Shown: piece by piece, positions 7,552 through 14,808 of the stretch
Layout: each line of letters opens with the position of its first letter
Position numbering within the stretch: position 1 is the stretch's first letter
Assembly (NCBI GenBank): GCA_028287885.1
Contig: JAQBOT010000246.1
Coordinates: 1 to 16,850 of the forward strand
Reading direction: 5' to 3'
DNA from: Pedobacter sp.
Lineage (GTDB): Bacteria; Bacteroidota; Bacteroidia; Sphingobacteriales; Sphingobacteriaceae
DNA length: 16,850 nucleotides
Translations under genes and position numbers: made by a program
The notes under the pieces: generated by a model
What the model was told of the DNA's origin: nothing
The model's input: only the letters and a program-made list of their open reading frames with translations
Databases searched by the model: none

Positions 7552-9423
7552 ATGAATAACCCATTCAAATTATTGGGGATAAGTGATGACGTTGTTAATG
7601 CCGTAAAGGATTTGGGTTTCGAAAGCCCAACACCCATTCAGGAACAAGCTATTCCTGTTTTGTTAGAGGGCAATAACGATTTTGTTGGTTTGGCCCAAAC
7701 AGGAACAGGAAAGACAGCAGCATTTGGTTTGCCGCTGATCGAATTGATCGACTTCAAAATCAACAAGCCTCAGGCATTGATTTTATGCCCAACAAGAGAG
7801 CTTTGTTTGCAGATTACTAGCGACATCAAGAATTACTCAAAGAACACTCCTGGTGCTAATGTGGTTGCCGTTTACGGTGGCGCAAACATTATGCAACAGT
7901 TGCGTGAGATTAGAAACGGTGTACAAATCGTAGTGGCTACACCGGGCCGTATGTTAGATATCATTGGTCGTAAGGCAATAGATTTCAGTAGTGTGAAATA
8001 TGTTGTTCTTGACGAAGCTGATGAGATGCTTAACATGGGTTTCCAGGAAGACATTAATGATATTTTGTCTACAACACCTGACGATAAAAAAACATGGTTG
8101 TTTTCTGCTACTATGCCTCCAGAGGTAAGAAGAATAGCAAAAAACTACATGGACAATCCAACAGAATTGACCATGGGTACCAAAAATGCAGGTAACGTAA
8201 ATATTGAGCATGAGTACTACCTTGTACGTGCTAGAGATAAATATGCTGCTTTAAAACGTATTGTCGACTTTAACCCAGAGATTTTTGCAGTTGTATTCTG
8301 TAAAACTAAATTGGACACTCAGGATGTTGCAGAACACTTGATTAAAGACGGCTACAACGCAGATGCTTTACACGGAGATTTGTCTCAACAACAACGTGAT
8401 AAAGTAATGCAACGCTTCCGTGATCGTAACATGCAATTGCTAATTGCTACAGACGTTGCGGCTCGTGGTATTGACGTTAACAACGTAACACACGTAATTA
8501 ACTACTCTTTGCCTGATGAGATTGAAAGTTACACCCACAGAAGTGGACGTACAGGAAGAGCTGGTAAAACAGGTATTTCAATCTGTATCATCAACACAAA
8601 AGAAGTTGGTAAAATTCGTCAAATTGAAAGAATCATTGGTAAGCAATTCACGAAAGCTGAACTGCCTACAGGATTTGATGTTTGTGAAAAACAACTTTTC
8701 TCTTTGATTCACAAAGTTCAGAATGTTGAAGTTAACGAAAGCCAGATTGAGCAGTACATTCCACGTATCATGGATGAATTCGCTGAACTAAGCAAAGAAG
8801 ACATCATCAAACGTTTTGCTTCTTTAGAGTTTAACCGCTTTTTAGAATACTACAAAAACGCACCTGATCTTAATGCGGCAGCTGGCGACGATCGTGGCGA
8901 ACGCGGTGTTCGTGGTGAAAGAACTGAGCGTGGTTCAAGAGGTAGCGACGGTTACACCCGTTTGTTTATTAACTTGGGCTCTGTAGATGATTTCACAAGA
9001 GGCGATTTGTTATCTTTCGTTTGTAACAACGGTAAGATCAGCGGAAAAAGCATTGGAAAAATTGACCTTAAAGGTGTTTACTCATTCTTCGAAGTAGAAA
9101 ACGACACAGTTGATTCTTTGTTTACGAACTTCAAAGAAGTTCAATTCAACAACCGTGGTGTAAGAATCGAAAAATCTGGTGATGCACCAGTAAGCTCTGA
9201 ACGTGGTGGCGAACGCAGAAGCAGCGGCGGTGGCGGTGGCTACGGTGGCGGCAGACGTGAAGGCGGCGGCGGTGAAAGAAAGAGCTACGGTGGTGGCAAC
9301 AGACGCGAAGGCGGAAATGCTGGTGGCGGTTTCAGAGATTTCTCTGGAAGAAGTCGTGACGACAAAGCTGGAAGCACCGGTGGAAAACGTGAAGGTAGCG
9401 GAGAAAGAAGACGTAGATCTTAA
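7552..9423 (+). CDS. DEAD-box ATP-dependent RNA helicase with DbpA-like C-terminal domain and RGG-rich tail
   Basis: Unwinds or remodels RNA with ATP, probably in ribosome assembly, RNA decay or cold adaptation (CsdA/DeaD-like). The protein has 623 residues. The Q motif is FESPTPIQEQAIP (23-35), motif I AQTGTGKT (48-55), Ia PTRELCLQ (80-87), Ib TPGRMLD (130-136), II DEAD (154-157) and III SAT (185-187). Motif V is ATDVAARGIDV (299-309) and VI HRSGRTGRAG (329-338). A linker rich in Arg/Gly/Glu (445-465) leads to a DbpA-type RNA-binding domain (about 468-541). A low-complexity Gly/Arg tail (about 548-623) follows, with GGGGGYGGG and many RRE/RGG-like groups, probably for non-specific RNA binding. 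Arg codons are often CGT, as in highly expressed genes. It is followed by a strong terminator. Confidence 0.95.
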   Translation: MNNPFKLLGISDDVVNAVKDLGFESPTPIQEQAIPVLLEGNNDFVGLAQTGTGKTAAFGLPLIELIDFKINKPQALILCPTRELCLQITSDIKNYSKNTPGANVVAVYGGANIMQQLREIRNGVQIVVATPGRMLDIIGRKAIDFSSVKYVVLDEADEMLNMGFQEDINDILSTTPDDKKTWLFSATMPPEVRRIAKNYMDNPTELTMGTKNAGNVNIEHEYYLVRARDKYAALKRIVDFNPEIFAVVFCKTKLDTQDVAEHLIKDGYNADALHGDLSQQQRDKVMQRFRDRNMQLLIATDVAARGIDVNNVTHVINYSLPDEIESYTHRSGRTGRAGKTGISICIINTKEVGKIRQIERIIGKQFTKAELPTGFDVCEKQLFSLIHKVQNVEVNESQIEQYIPRIMDEFAELSKEDIIKRFASLEFNRFLEYYKNAPDLNAAAGDDRGERGVRGERTERGSRGSDGYTRLFINLGSVDDFTRGDLLSFVCNNGKISGKSIGKIDLKGVYSFFEVENDTVDSLFTNFKEVQFNNRGVRIEKSGDAPVSSERGGERRSSGGGGGYGGGRREGGGGERKSYGGGNRREGGNAGGGFRDFSGRSRDDKAGSTGGKREGSGERRRRS

Positions 9424-9444
9424 GACCCAAAATCATATAATAAC

Positions 9445-9476
9445 AAAAGTCCCTGGTCGATGACCAGGGACTTTTT
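9445..9476. terminator. Bidirectional intrinsic terminator between helicase and TonB receptor
   Basis: Perfect 14-bp stem (AAAAGTCCCTGGTC paired with GACCAGGGACTTTT) with a 3-base GAT loop, followed by T5 on the plus strand. The AAAA at the left foot gives a T-run on the minus strand too. It lies between the convergent helicase and TonB-receptor genes and can end both transcripts. Confidence 0.9.
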
Positions 9477-9503
9477 GTTTAAACGCCATTTCTTAATTCC
9501 TTT

Positions 9504-12281
9504 CTAGAAGTTCAAAGCCAATCTTGTAAATACATACCGCCCGAGAAAACCAAACTGTGGCGCCTGGTTCGGATATAAGATTCCTGAAGTACCCTGGCTG
9601 CCTAGACTTAACTCAGCAGGATATACATCAAACAAGTTGTTTGCTCCGATGGTAAGCTTCAGGGCCTTAGTAAAGTTGTAACCTGCTCCAATGTCTGTAA
9701 TTACCCTTCCAGGTAACACCTGTCTATTGGCAACGACGTTGGTTGGCTGTGAAACCTGGCCGAAATAAACATTTCGCAAAAACACGTTCCACTTAGCCTG
9801 GGAATAATCCAGACTTAAGTTCGTCTTGATCCTGGGCGTTACCTTTTCTATAAGGATGCGGCTGGCTTCATCCAGGTAAATACTTTCCTTTCCTGCAAGC
9901 AGTGGAGATGCATGCACATTGCCGACAATTTCGGTCTTCGTAAATGTATTGGCAAGGTCAGCTCGAAATGTACCGTTTGCCAGTGGCGTGCTGTAGCTGA
10001 TTACGGCATCTATTCCTTTAGTCCGAGTATCAACAGCGTTCGCAAAGAAACGTGCTGTAGTGGCGTTCGCCTGTCTCAGTAAATCATACAGCTCCAGGTC
10101 CTGAGGAGTTGCTGTAGGCGCATTGCTACCGCTAAACTGGCCGGTATAAACAACGCGATTGTTGATGTTGATCAAATAACTATCCAGGGTGATTTTAAAC
10201 TTCCCAAGATTGCTGGTGAAACCGAAGCTATAACTGTCTGAGGTCTCCTCTTTCAATTTTGGTATTCCCAATAGCTGTGCAACACGACTATCATTTGCAA
10301 ATGTTCCTGACTCCACGAATTCACCGTCTATGAAGACCGTTGAAGTAGAATTGAAATAGCGCTGGTGTAAAGAAGGTGCACGGAACCCTGTATTCACCGC
10401 TCCACGAAGCAGGAACTTGTCTGAGAACTTATACCGTGTTGCAATTTTGCCGTTGAAGGTAGAGCCGAAATCTGAGTAGTTCTCGAAACGTACCGCCCCG
10501 TCTACCAGAAACTTATCTGTAAAGTTAAACTCCAAGTCAGCGTATGCTGCAATTGAGGTTCGGGATTCATTGGTTAAGTTTGCTGCGCTGATGCCTGGAA
10601 ATCCTTGTGCACCACCAGCATAGGCTGCACCGTTTGCTGCAAAGCGGGTAGCGACGTTTCCATTCGGACTAGGAACGTAAATTGGACTGTCAGGTGTACC
10701 CACGTTTATTGCGTTGCCATAATTTACATAGGAACTTTCTTCTCCTGGATTGATCCGGTAATTCTCAAAGCGATGCTCAAAACCAAAAGCAACGTTGACT
10801 CCTTTAAATGGTAAATCAAAAAAGCGGCTGAAATCCAGATTCGTTGTATTCTGTGTGAAGTCATAGCCACCCGATTCGAAGGATGTCGGAGAAGCCGTTA
10901 ACATGGAAGCATTAATGGTGTTCTGCGTCGCAAATTCCACCTTATTCCGTCCAAATGAATTACTGAAATCCGCTTTCCAAGCGCCCAATGTACCCCGGAT
11001 ACCAGCGGCGATAGATTGATCCAGGTTGTTTGTATTGATTTCCGGAAGGAAGCCATTGGGATAGATCGTCTCAATGTTCTGCGTTAATTGCCTTGGAGTA
11101 CGGTAAAAGGCGGTTGATGTACCGTTTCTGTAGTTTAAACCTCCAAAGGCATATACTTCTGCCCCATTAAAAACTGGAACCACGGAATTAAAGAACAGGG
11201 AACCGCCGCGGTTCCGCGACTGCCCAATGTTGGGCACAAAGTCGCCACGGGACAATCCCCTTCGCTCGAGCTCCGCATCTGTGATGTCAACTCCTGTTGG
11301 TGCAGGATACAAAGCCGGGTTGTTGTAATCCGTAAAGATCACTCCCCGGTAGGGTGTTGTTCTGGATGCAAAATCACGATAATCGAAAGAACCCGCTAAA
11401 TTTAGAAAACCCCCTTTGTCGGTCAAGGCTACGCCGTAGTTTACATTGGCCTGCACGGTTTCGCCATCGAAGCCATCGGAATGTTTGCCGGTAAACCCAC
11501 CACCAGTAACACTTGCATTTAGCTTTTCTACATCCGTATTTAATATGATATTAATAACTCCGGCAATTGCATCTGATCCATATTGTGCAGATGCACCGTC
11601 CCTTAGAATTTCAATCCGTTTGATTGCGGAGGTTGGTATTGCATTCAAATCCGTACCGACTGATCCTTTTCCAAGACTGCCGTTTATGTTGACCACTGAT
11701 GTAGTGTGCCTGCGTTTCCCATTAATAAGTACCAATACCTGATCCGGGCCTAGTCCGCGCAACGAAGCCGGATCAATGTGGTCGGTGGCGTCTGTCAAGC
11801 TCATCACATTTGATGTAAATGAAGGCGCTACAAAATTTAAGATCTGGTTAACCGAGACCTGTGCTACACTTTGCGTTAGCTTTTGTATGTCTACAACATC
11901 AACTGGCACCGGCGTGTCAAGTCTCGACCGCGGTGCACTTCTGGAGCCAATCACAACGACACCTTCAAGGTTATTCCCTGCATCTGAACTCAATACAAAG
12001 TTCAGGTCACGGGTTTCATTTACGCCTACCGTTACAGATTTATGAACCGTTTGAAAGCCGATGTAGCTCACATAAACCTGATACGTACCGGCCGCAGGTA
12101 GTTTGATTTCATAACGACCGTTCGCATCGGTCCCGGCTCGTTGTTTCAGTCCGGCAACCGATACTGTTGCTCCAGAAATAACTTGGCTCGTATCCCGGAC
12201 TTCACCACGGATAATTTGTGCCATAGCGTCAATTGAAAAAGAGGAACAAATTAAAGCAATAAGGTAAATTTTAGTTTTCAT
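9504..12281 (-). CDS. TonB-dependent outer-membrane receptor with carboxypeptidase-regulatory-like N-terminal domain
   Basis: Outer-membrane active transporter driven by TonB/ExbBD. From the ATG at 12279-12281 the protein has 925 residues. Residues 1-21 are a signal peptide (MKTKIYLIALIC...DAMA-Q). A carboxypeptidase-D-regulatory-like domain spans about 23-105 (GATVSVAGLKQRAGTDANGRYEIKL). The plug spans about 120-250 with LRGLGPDQVLVLINGKRRH, GTDLNAIPTSAIKRIEILRDGASAQYGSDAIAGVINI. The barrel runs to the terminal aromatic RYVFTRLALNF. In-frame starts at 12314 (TTG) and 12290 (ATG) would add 11 or 3 residues; I chose 12281 because it puts the basic n-region directly at the start of the signal peptide. 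No SusD-like gene is adjacent, so it is not a classical SusCD pair. The plug wording resembles receptors annotated as iron-complex or general TonB receptors, but the ligand is unknown. Divergent from the membrane protein at 12550. Confidence 0.92.
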   Translation of the reverse strand: MKTKIYLIALICSSFSIDAMAQIIRGEVRDTSQVISGATVSVAGLKQRAGTDANGRYEIKLPAAGTYQVYVSYIGFQTVHKSVTVGVNETRDLNFVLSSDAGNNLEGVVVIGSRSAPRSRLDTPVPVDVVDIQKLTQSVAQVSVNQILNFVAPSFTSNVMSLTDATDHIDPASLRGLGPDQVLVLINGKRRHTTSVVNINGSLGKGSVGTDLNAIPTSAIKRIEILRDGASAQYGSDAIAGVINIILNTDVEKLNASVTGGGFTGKHSDGFDGETVQANVNYGVALTDKGGFLNLAGSFDYRDFASRTTPYRGVIFTDYNNPALYPAPTGVDITDAELERRGLSRGDFVPNIGQSRNRGGSLFFNSVVPVFNGAEVYAFGGLNYRNGTSTAFYRTPRQLTQNIETIYPNGFLPEINTNNLDQSIAAGIRGTLGAWKADFSNSFGRNKVEFATQNTINASMLTASPTSFESGGYDFTQNTTNLDFSRFFDLPFKGVNVAFGFEHRFENYRINPGEESSYVNYGNAINVGTPDSPIYVPSPNGNVATRFAANGAAYAGGAQGFPGISAANLTNESRTSIAAYADLEFNFTDKFLVDGAVRFENYSDFGSTFNGKIATRYKFSDKFLLRGAVNTGFRAPSLHQRYFNSTSTVFIDGEFVESGTFANDSRVAQLLGIPKLKEETSDSYSFGFTSNLGKFKITLDSYLININNRVVYTGQFSGSNAPTATPQDLELYDLLRQANATTARFFANAVDTRTKGIDAVISYSTPLANGTFRADLANTFTKTEIVGNVHASPLLAGKESIYLDEASRILIEKVTPRIKTNLSLDYSQAKWNVFLRNVYFGQVSQPTNVVANRQVLPGRVITDIGAGYNFTKALKLTIGANNLFDVYPAELSLGSQGTSGILYPNQAPQFGFLGRYVFTRLALNF

Positions 12282-12436
12282 AAGATACATTAAGTTTATA
12301 ATACCCCTGATCAATTTCGGGCAATTCTAAGGCGCAATAGCCGCCCTTCGATGTACGAATTGTATCCAACATGACCACATAAAATTTAATAACCTTGGAC
12401 GATGTTATTTTGTTTACAGGGATTGTGAAATGATGG

Positions 12437-12497
12437 CACACGAAAATTCACACGAATTCCCGAAAAACGTATAACAAATTTCGATAAATGCTTATCG
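12437..12497. promoter_or_regulatory. Repeats in the divergent TonB-receptor / membrane-protein intergenic region
   Basis: The gap from 12282 to 12549 separates divergent genes and must hold both promoters; I could not identify an exact TAnnTTTG box for either. It contains a direct repeat CACACGAA at 12437-12444 and 12449-12456, spaced by one 12-bp turn. It also contains a palindrome CGATAA-ATGC-TTATCG at 12482-12497. Both are plausible transcription-factor sites but could be chance in an A/T-rich region. Confidence 0.3.
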
Positions 12498-12549
12498 CGA
12501 AGGTAAACCTTTTACTTAAATTCAATTTCGAACCATTTAATTTCATACT

Positions 12550-13230
12550 ATGAATCAAAAATCTAACACTAACATTACACTTTTAATCTATGGAATCGCA
12601 TTTACGTTAATTGTACTGGTTGCCTTGCAACCATTTACCCCCGCAAGCGTTTTGACAGGAGACCCACTTATTGTTGCAAAAGGAAAGTTCTATTATGGAG
12701 CGATATCAAGTCTTGGAAGCATCGGCTGGACGGCTACATCTACAATTTGTTTGGTTACCTACTTCATGTTAAGTGATAGTCGGGATAAAAAGACGAGAAG
12801 CTTCTTCCTCTTCAGCGGGCTCTTCAGCGTTTTCCTTCTCGTTGATGATCTTTTTATGTTGCACGACGACTTTTTTCCGAACTATTTGGGAGTAAGCCAA
12901 TCATTTATACTAGCGCTATACCCAATTCTATCAGCATTCCTGCTTATAAATTACCGGGGCAGGATTGCAGGATCATCTTATACTCGCTTGTTTATTGCGC
13001 TTGGCTTTTTGGCCCTTTCCGTCATCATTGATGATTTTTTCCCTATTGTGAATAGGCTGGATCTTGCTATTGAAGATGGCTTTAAGTTCCTGGGGATCGT
13101 GGGCTGGGCGATTTATTTCTTTGATACAGCCTTTACAGTTTTGAATTATGAAGTGAAAAGGCCTAAAAATAGGATTATGCCAAAAGTATTGAAACTCGAT
13201 AAATTAGAACCAGAGTTCAGTAACAACTGA
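12550..13230 (+). CDS. Unrecognised six-helix integral membrane protein with Asp/His/Glu motifs
   Basis: A 226-residue protein I cannot assign to a family. About six transmembrane helices are visible: near 10-28, 50-74, 84-102, 115-134, 145-162 and 179-198, followed by a basic cytoplasmic-looking tail. Charged residues cluster at helix ends. They include LLVDDLFMLHDDFFP (96-110, with D99, D100, H105, D106, D107), IIDDFFP (159-165) and IEDGFKFLG (174-182, with E175, D176, K179). The DDFFP string occurs twice, which hints at an internal repeat. Buried acidic and histidine residues recall intramembrane metal-dependent hydrolases such as the CREST/ceramidase group, but this is only an analogy and no full motif is matched. 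The ATG at 12550 is the first in frame before the hydrophobic start. Neighbours are the divergent TonB receptor and an isolated inverted repeat. Confidence 0.8.
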   Translation: MNQKSNTNITLLIYGIAFTLIVLVALQPFTPASVLTGDPLIVAKGKFYYGAISSLGSIGWTATSTICLVTYFMLSDSRDKKTRSFFLFSGLFSVFLLVDDLFMLHDDFFPNYLGVSQSFILALYPILSAFLLINYRGRIAGSSYTRLFIALGFLALSVIIDDFFPIVNRLDLAIEDGFKFLGIVGWAIYFFDTAFTVLNYEVKRPKNRIMPKVLKLDKLEPEFSNN

Positions 13231-13233
13231 TAG

Positions 13234-13265
13234 AAAAAAACTTATTCCTACCTGTAAGGATAGGA
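13234..13265 (-). terminator. Probable terminator for the minus-strand gpsA / small-protein transcript
   Basis: On the minus strand TCCTA-(A)-CCT, loop TAC, AGG-TAGGA forms an 8-bp stem with one bulged base (arms 13246-13253 and 13257-13265). A run of seven T follows after 5 bases (13234-13240). The short stem and the spacer make it weaker than the other terminators in the window. Confidence 0.45.
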
Positions 13266-13268
13266 CAT

Positions 13269-13323
13269 TTGATATGTAACGAATAACCATAAATTAATAA
13301 TTGATCTATTCGTTACATATCAA
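13269..13323. repeat. 17-bp perfect inverted repeat with 21-base A/T-rich spacer
   Basis: TTGATATGTAACGAATA at 13269-13285 is exactly complementary to TATTCGTTACATATCAA at 13307-13323; the spacer is 13286-13306. It sits between the convergent membrane-protein and small secreted-protein genes. No T-tract adjoins either arm, so it is not a standard intrinsic terminator. It may be a large hairpin that ends or protects transcripts, a protein-binding site, or a small palindromic or MITE-like dispersed element. The symmetry is certain; its role is unknown. Confidence 0.75.
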
Positions 13324-13375
13324 TTTAGATAATAAATAACTTCACGCTGGCACCCTGCATAAAGATTATTAAGGA

Positions 13376-13693
13376 TTACTTAGTAGCCGGTCTTGTTTTA
13401 ATCTGATAAGTTTTCAAATACACCTTACCGCCTTTTTTATTTACATAATATTTGCGATTTCGATTGTCTATATAGACATCGCTACCATCTGGCGCCATCT
13501 TCCCTTTATAGATTTTTCCGCGAATCTTTGATGCACCTTTAACGGCAACTTCAGCAGTTTTGTTCCCAACAGTACTGGCTGTCTTGCTAATTGTCTTTCC
13601 AACCGACTCTTTCTTTTCCTGGGCCTGCGCTGAAAACGATAGTCCGCAGATCGCAATTGATACTATTGCAAGGGTTATTTTTCTTGAGTTCAT
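13376..13693 (-). CDS. Small secreted basic protein, possibly with a PBCV-type basic adaptor motif
   Basis: 105 residues with a clear signal peptide, MNSRKITLAIVSIAICGLSFSAQA, cleaved before Gln25, so the protein is periplasmic or exported. The mature part has a Lys/Thr/Ser/Ala-rich segment (26-60, KTISKTASTVGNKTAEVAVKGASKIRGK). A C-terminal motif follows at about 65-97 (PDGSDVYIDNRNRKYYVNKKGGKVYLKTY). The GxKYYxNKxGxKVY pattern recalls the short PBCV-specific basic adaptor repeat seen in many small bacterial proteins; this is a tentative match. The mature protein is strongly basic and may bind nucleic acid or cell-surface polymers. It starts 42 bases after the gpsA stop on the same strand and may share its transcript. 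Function unknown. Confidence 0.8.
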   Translation of the reverse strand: MNSRKITLAIVSIAICGLSFSAQAQEKKESVGKTISKTASTVGNKTAEVAVKGASKIRGKIYKGKMAPDGSDVYIDNRNRKYYVNKKGGKVYLKTYQIKTRPATK

Positions 13694-13735
13694 GACTATG
13701 TTTTAATCTAAGAACAAGCTTTAATCACAAAAGTT

Positions 13736-14734
13736 TTAGTTCAGTTGCTCCGTCAAAAGACCCATTTCGATTTGTGGCGAATGCTTCTCGTAGAGGATGG
13801 CATAAACCGCCCTGCTGATCGGCATATCTACTTTGTACTTTTTATTAATTACATGCATGCAACTCGCGGCATAATAGCCTTCAGCAATCATGTCCATTTC
13901 TAATTGCGCGGATCTTACCGTGTAGCCTTTACCAATCATATTTCCAAAAGTACGGTTGCGGCTAAACTGCGAATATGCGGTCACCAGAAGGTCGCCCAGG
14001 TAAGCGGATTCTTTAATGTCACGGGTAATTGGATGTACCGCGTTTACAAAGCGATTGATCTCACGGATTGCATTAGAAATCAAAACGGCTTGAAAATTAT
14101 CACCATACCCAACGCCATGGCAAATACCACTGGCAATTGCGTAGATGTTTTTTAGCACCGCCGCGTATTCCGTTCCAAAGATGTCGTCGCAAACATTAGT
14201 CTTGATGTAGCGAGTATTTAGAAGCCTTGCAAAGCAAGAAGCCGTATCCACATTTATAGAAGCGATCGTCAAATAGGATAGCTTTTCTAGTGCTACTTCC
14301 TCTGCGTGGCATGGGCCACTAATTACAATAATATCTTCGAAAGGAACGTGGTATTTTTCATTAAGAAATTCCCCAATAATCTGATTCTCGTCGGGAACAA
14401 TCCCCTTGATTGCAGAGACAATCTTTTTTCCCTTTAGGTCTTCAGGCCTGATATCTTTCAATGTTTCTTTAAGAAAAGCCGCAGGAACATTGAGTACCAC
14501 ATAATCCGCGCAGCGAATTACATCCTGAAGATTGTCGGAAATGTTGCTTGAGGGAATTTTAACCACTGCAGAACTCAGGTAGTGTGGATTGTGGTGGTAT
14601 TTTTTTATGTGTTCAATGGCTTCCGTGTTCCGCATCCACCAATGAATTTCCTTTTCATTATAATTATCTGAAAGCATTTTAATTATAGCGGTAGCCCAGC
14701 TACCTCCACCAATCATTGCAACTTTTGCCAACAT
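13736..14734 (-). CDS. gpsA: NAD(P)-dependent glycerol-3-phosphate dehydrogenase
   Basis: Cytoplasmic enzyme that reduces dihydroxyacetone phosphate to sn-glycerol-3-phosphate, the backbone for phospholipid synthesis. From the ATG at 14732-14734 it has 332 residues, normal for GpsA. The nucleotide-binding loop IGGGSWATA is at 8-16, followed by VVLNVPAAFL (79-88), SAIKG (107-111), SGPCHAEE (139-146), YAAVLKNIYAIASG (190-203, with Lys195 the expected catalytic lysine) and GDLLVTAYSQFSRNR (247-261). The frame stays open to an ATG at 14779, but that would add a 15-residue extension encoded by the terminator hairpin at 14746-14775. The family begins at about MLAKVAMIGGGSW, so 14734 is the better start. 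The gene sits just after that terminator and just before the small secreted protein gene. Confidence 0.95.
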   Translation of the reverse strand: MLAKVAMIGGGSWATAIIKMLSDNYNEKEIHWWMRNTEAIEHIKKYHHNPHYLSSAVVKIPSSNISDNLQDVIRCADYVVLNVPAAFLKETLKDIRPEDLKGKKIVSAIKGIVPDENQIIGEFLNEKYHVPFEDIIVISGPCHAEEVALEKLSYLTIASINVDTASCFARLLNTRYIKTNVCDDIFGTEYAAVLKNIYAIASGICHGVGYGDNFQAVLISNAIREINRFVNAVHPITRDIKESAYLGDLLVTAYSQFSRNRTFGNMIGKGYTVRSAQLEMDMIAEGYYAASCMHVINKKYKVDMPISRAVYAILYEKHSPQIEMGLLTEQLN

Positions 14735-14745
14735 AAATCTTAAAT

Positions 14746-14775
14746 AAAAAACCCGGTTTAATGTTTTAAACCGGG
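14746..14775 (-). terminator. Strong intrinsic terminator after the adaptor gene, just before gpsA
   Basis: Perfect 10-bp stem CCCGGTTTAA / TTAAACCGGG with a 4-base loop (14752-14775), followed immediately on the minus strand by T6 (14746-14751). It lies 34 bases after the adaptor stop and ends only 11 bases before the gpsA ATG. Confidence 0.88.
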
Positions 14776-14808
14776 ACAATTTACCTAATAATTATGGATT
14801 GGAGGTCC

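Noticed and set aside
9203..9463. Ala/Val/Lys-rich open frame overlapping the helicase 3' end
   Set aside because: It is the +2 reading of GGY/CGY repeats encoding the Gly/Arg tail; low-complexity composition explains the lack of stops.
12282..12314. Upstream starts of the TonB receptor (TTG at 12314, ATG at 12290)
   Set aside because: They prepend residues before an ideal signal peptide that begins at the ATG at 12281; the ATG at 12290 cannot be fully excluded.
9504..13230. A SusCD-type polysaccharide utilisation locus
   Set aside because: The TonB receptor has no SusD-like neighbour, no glycoside hydrolase on its transcript, and lies 6.5 kb from the fucosidase on the far side of unrelated genes.
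14735..14779. 15-residue N-terminal extension of GpsA from the ATG at 14779
   Set aside because: Those codons are the arms of an intrinsic terminator, and GpsA proteins begin at about the ATG at 14734.
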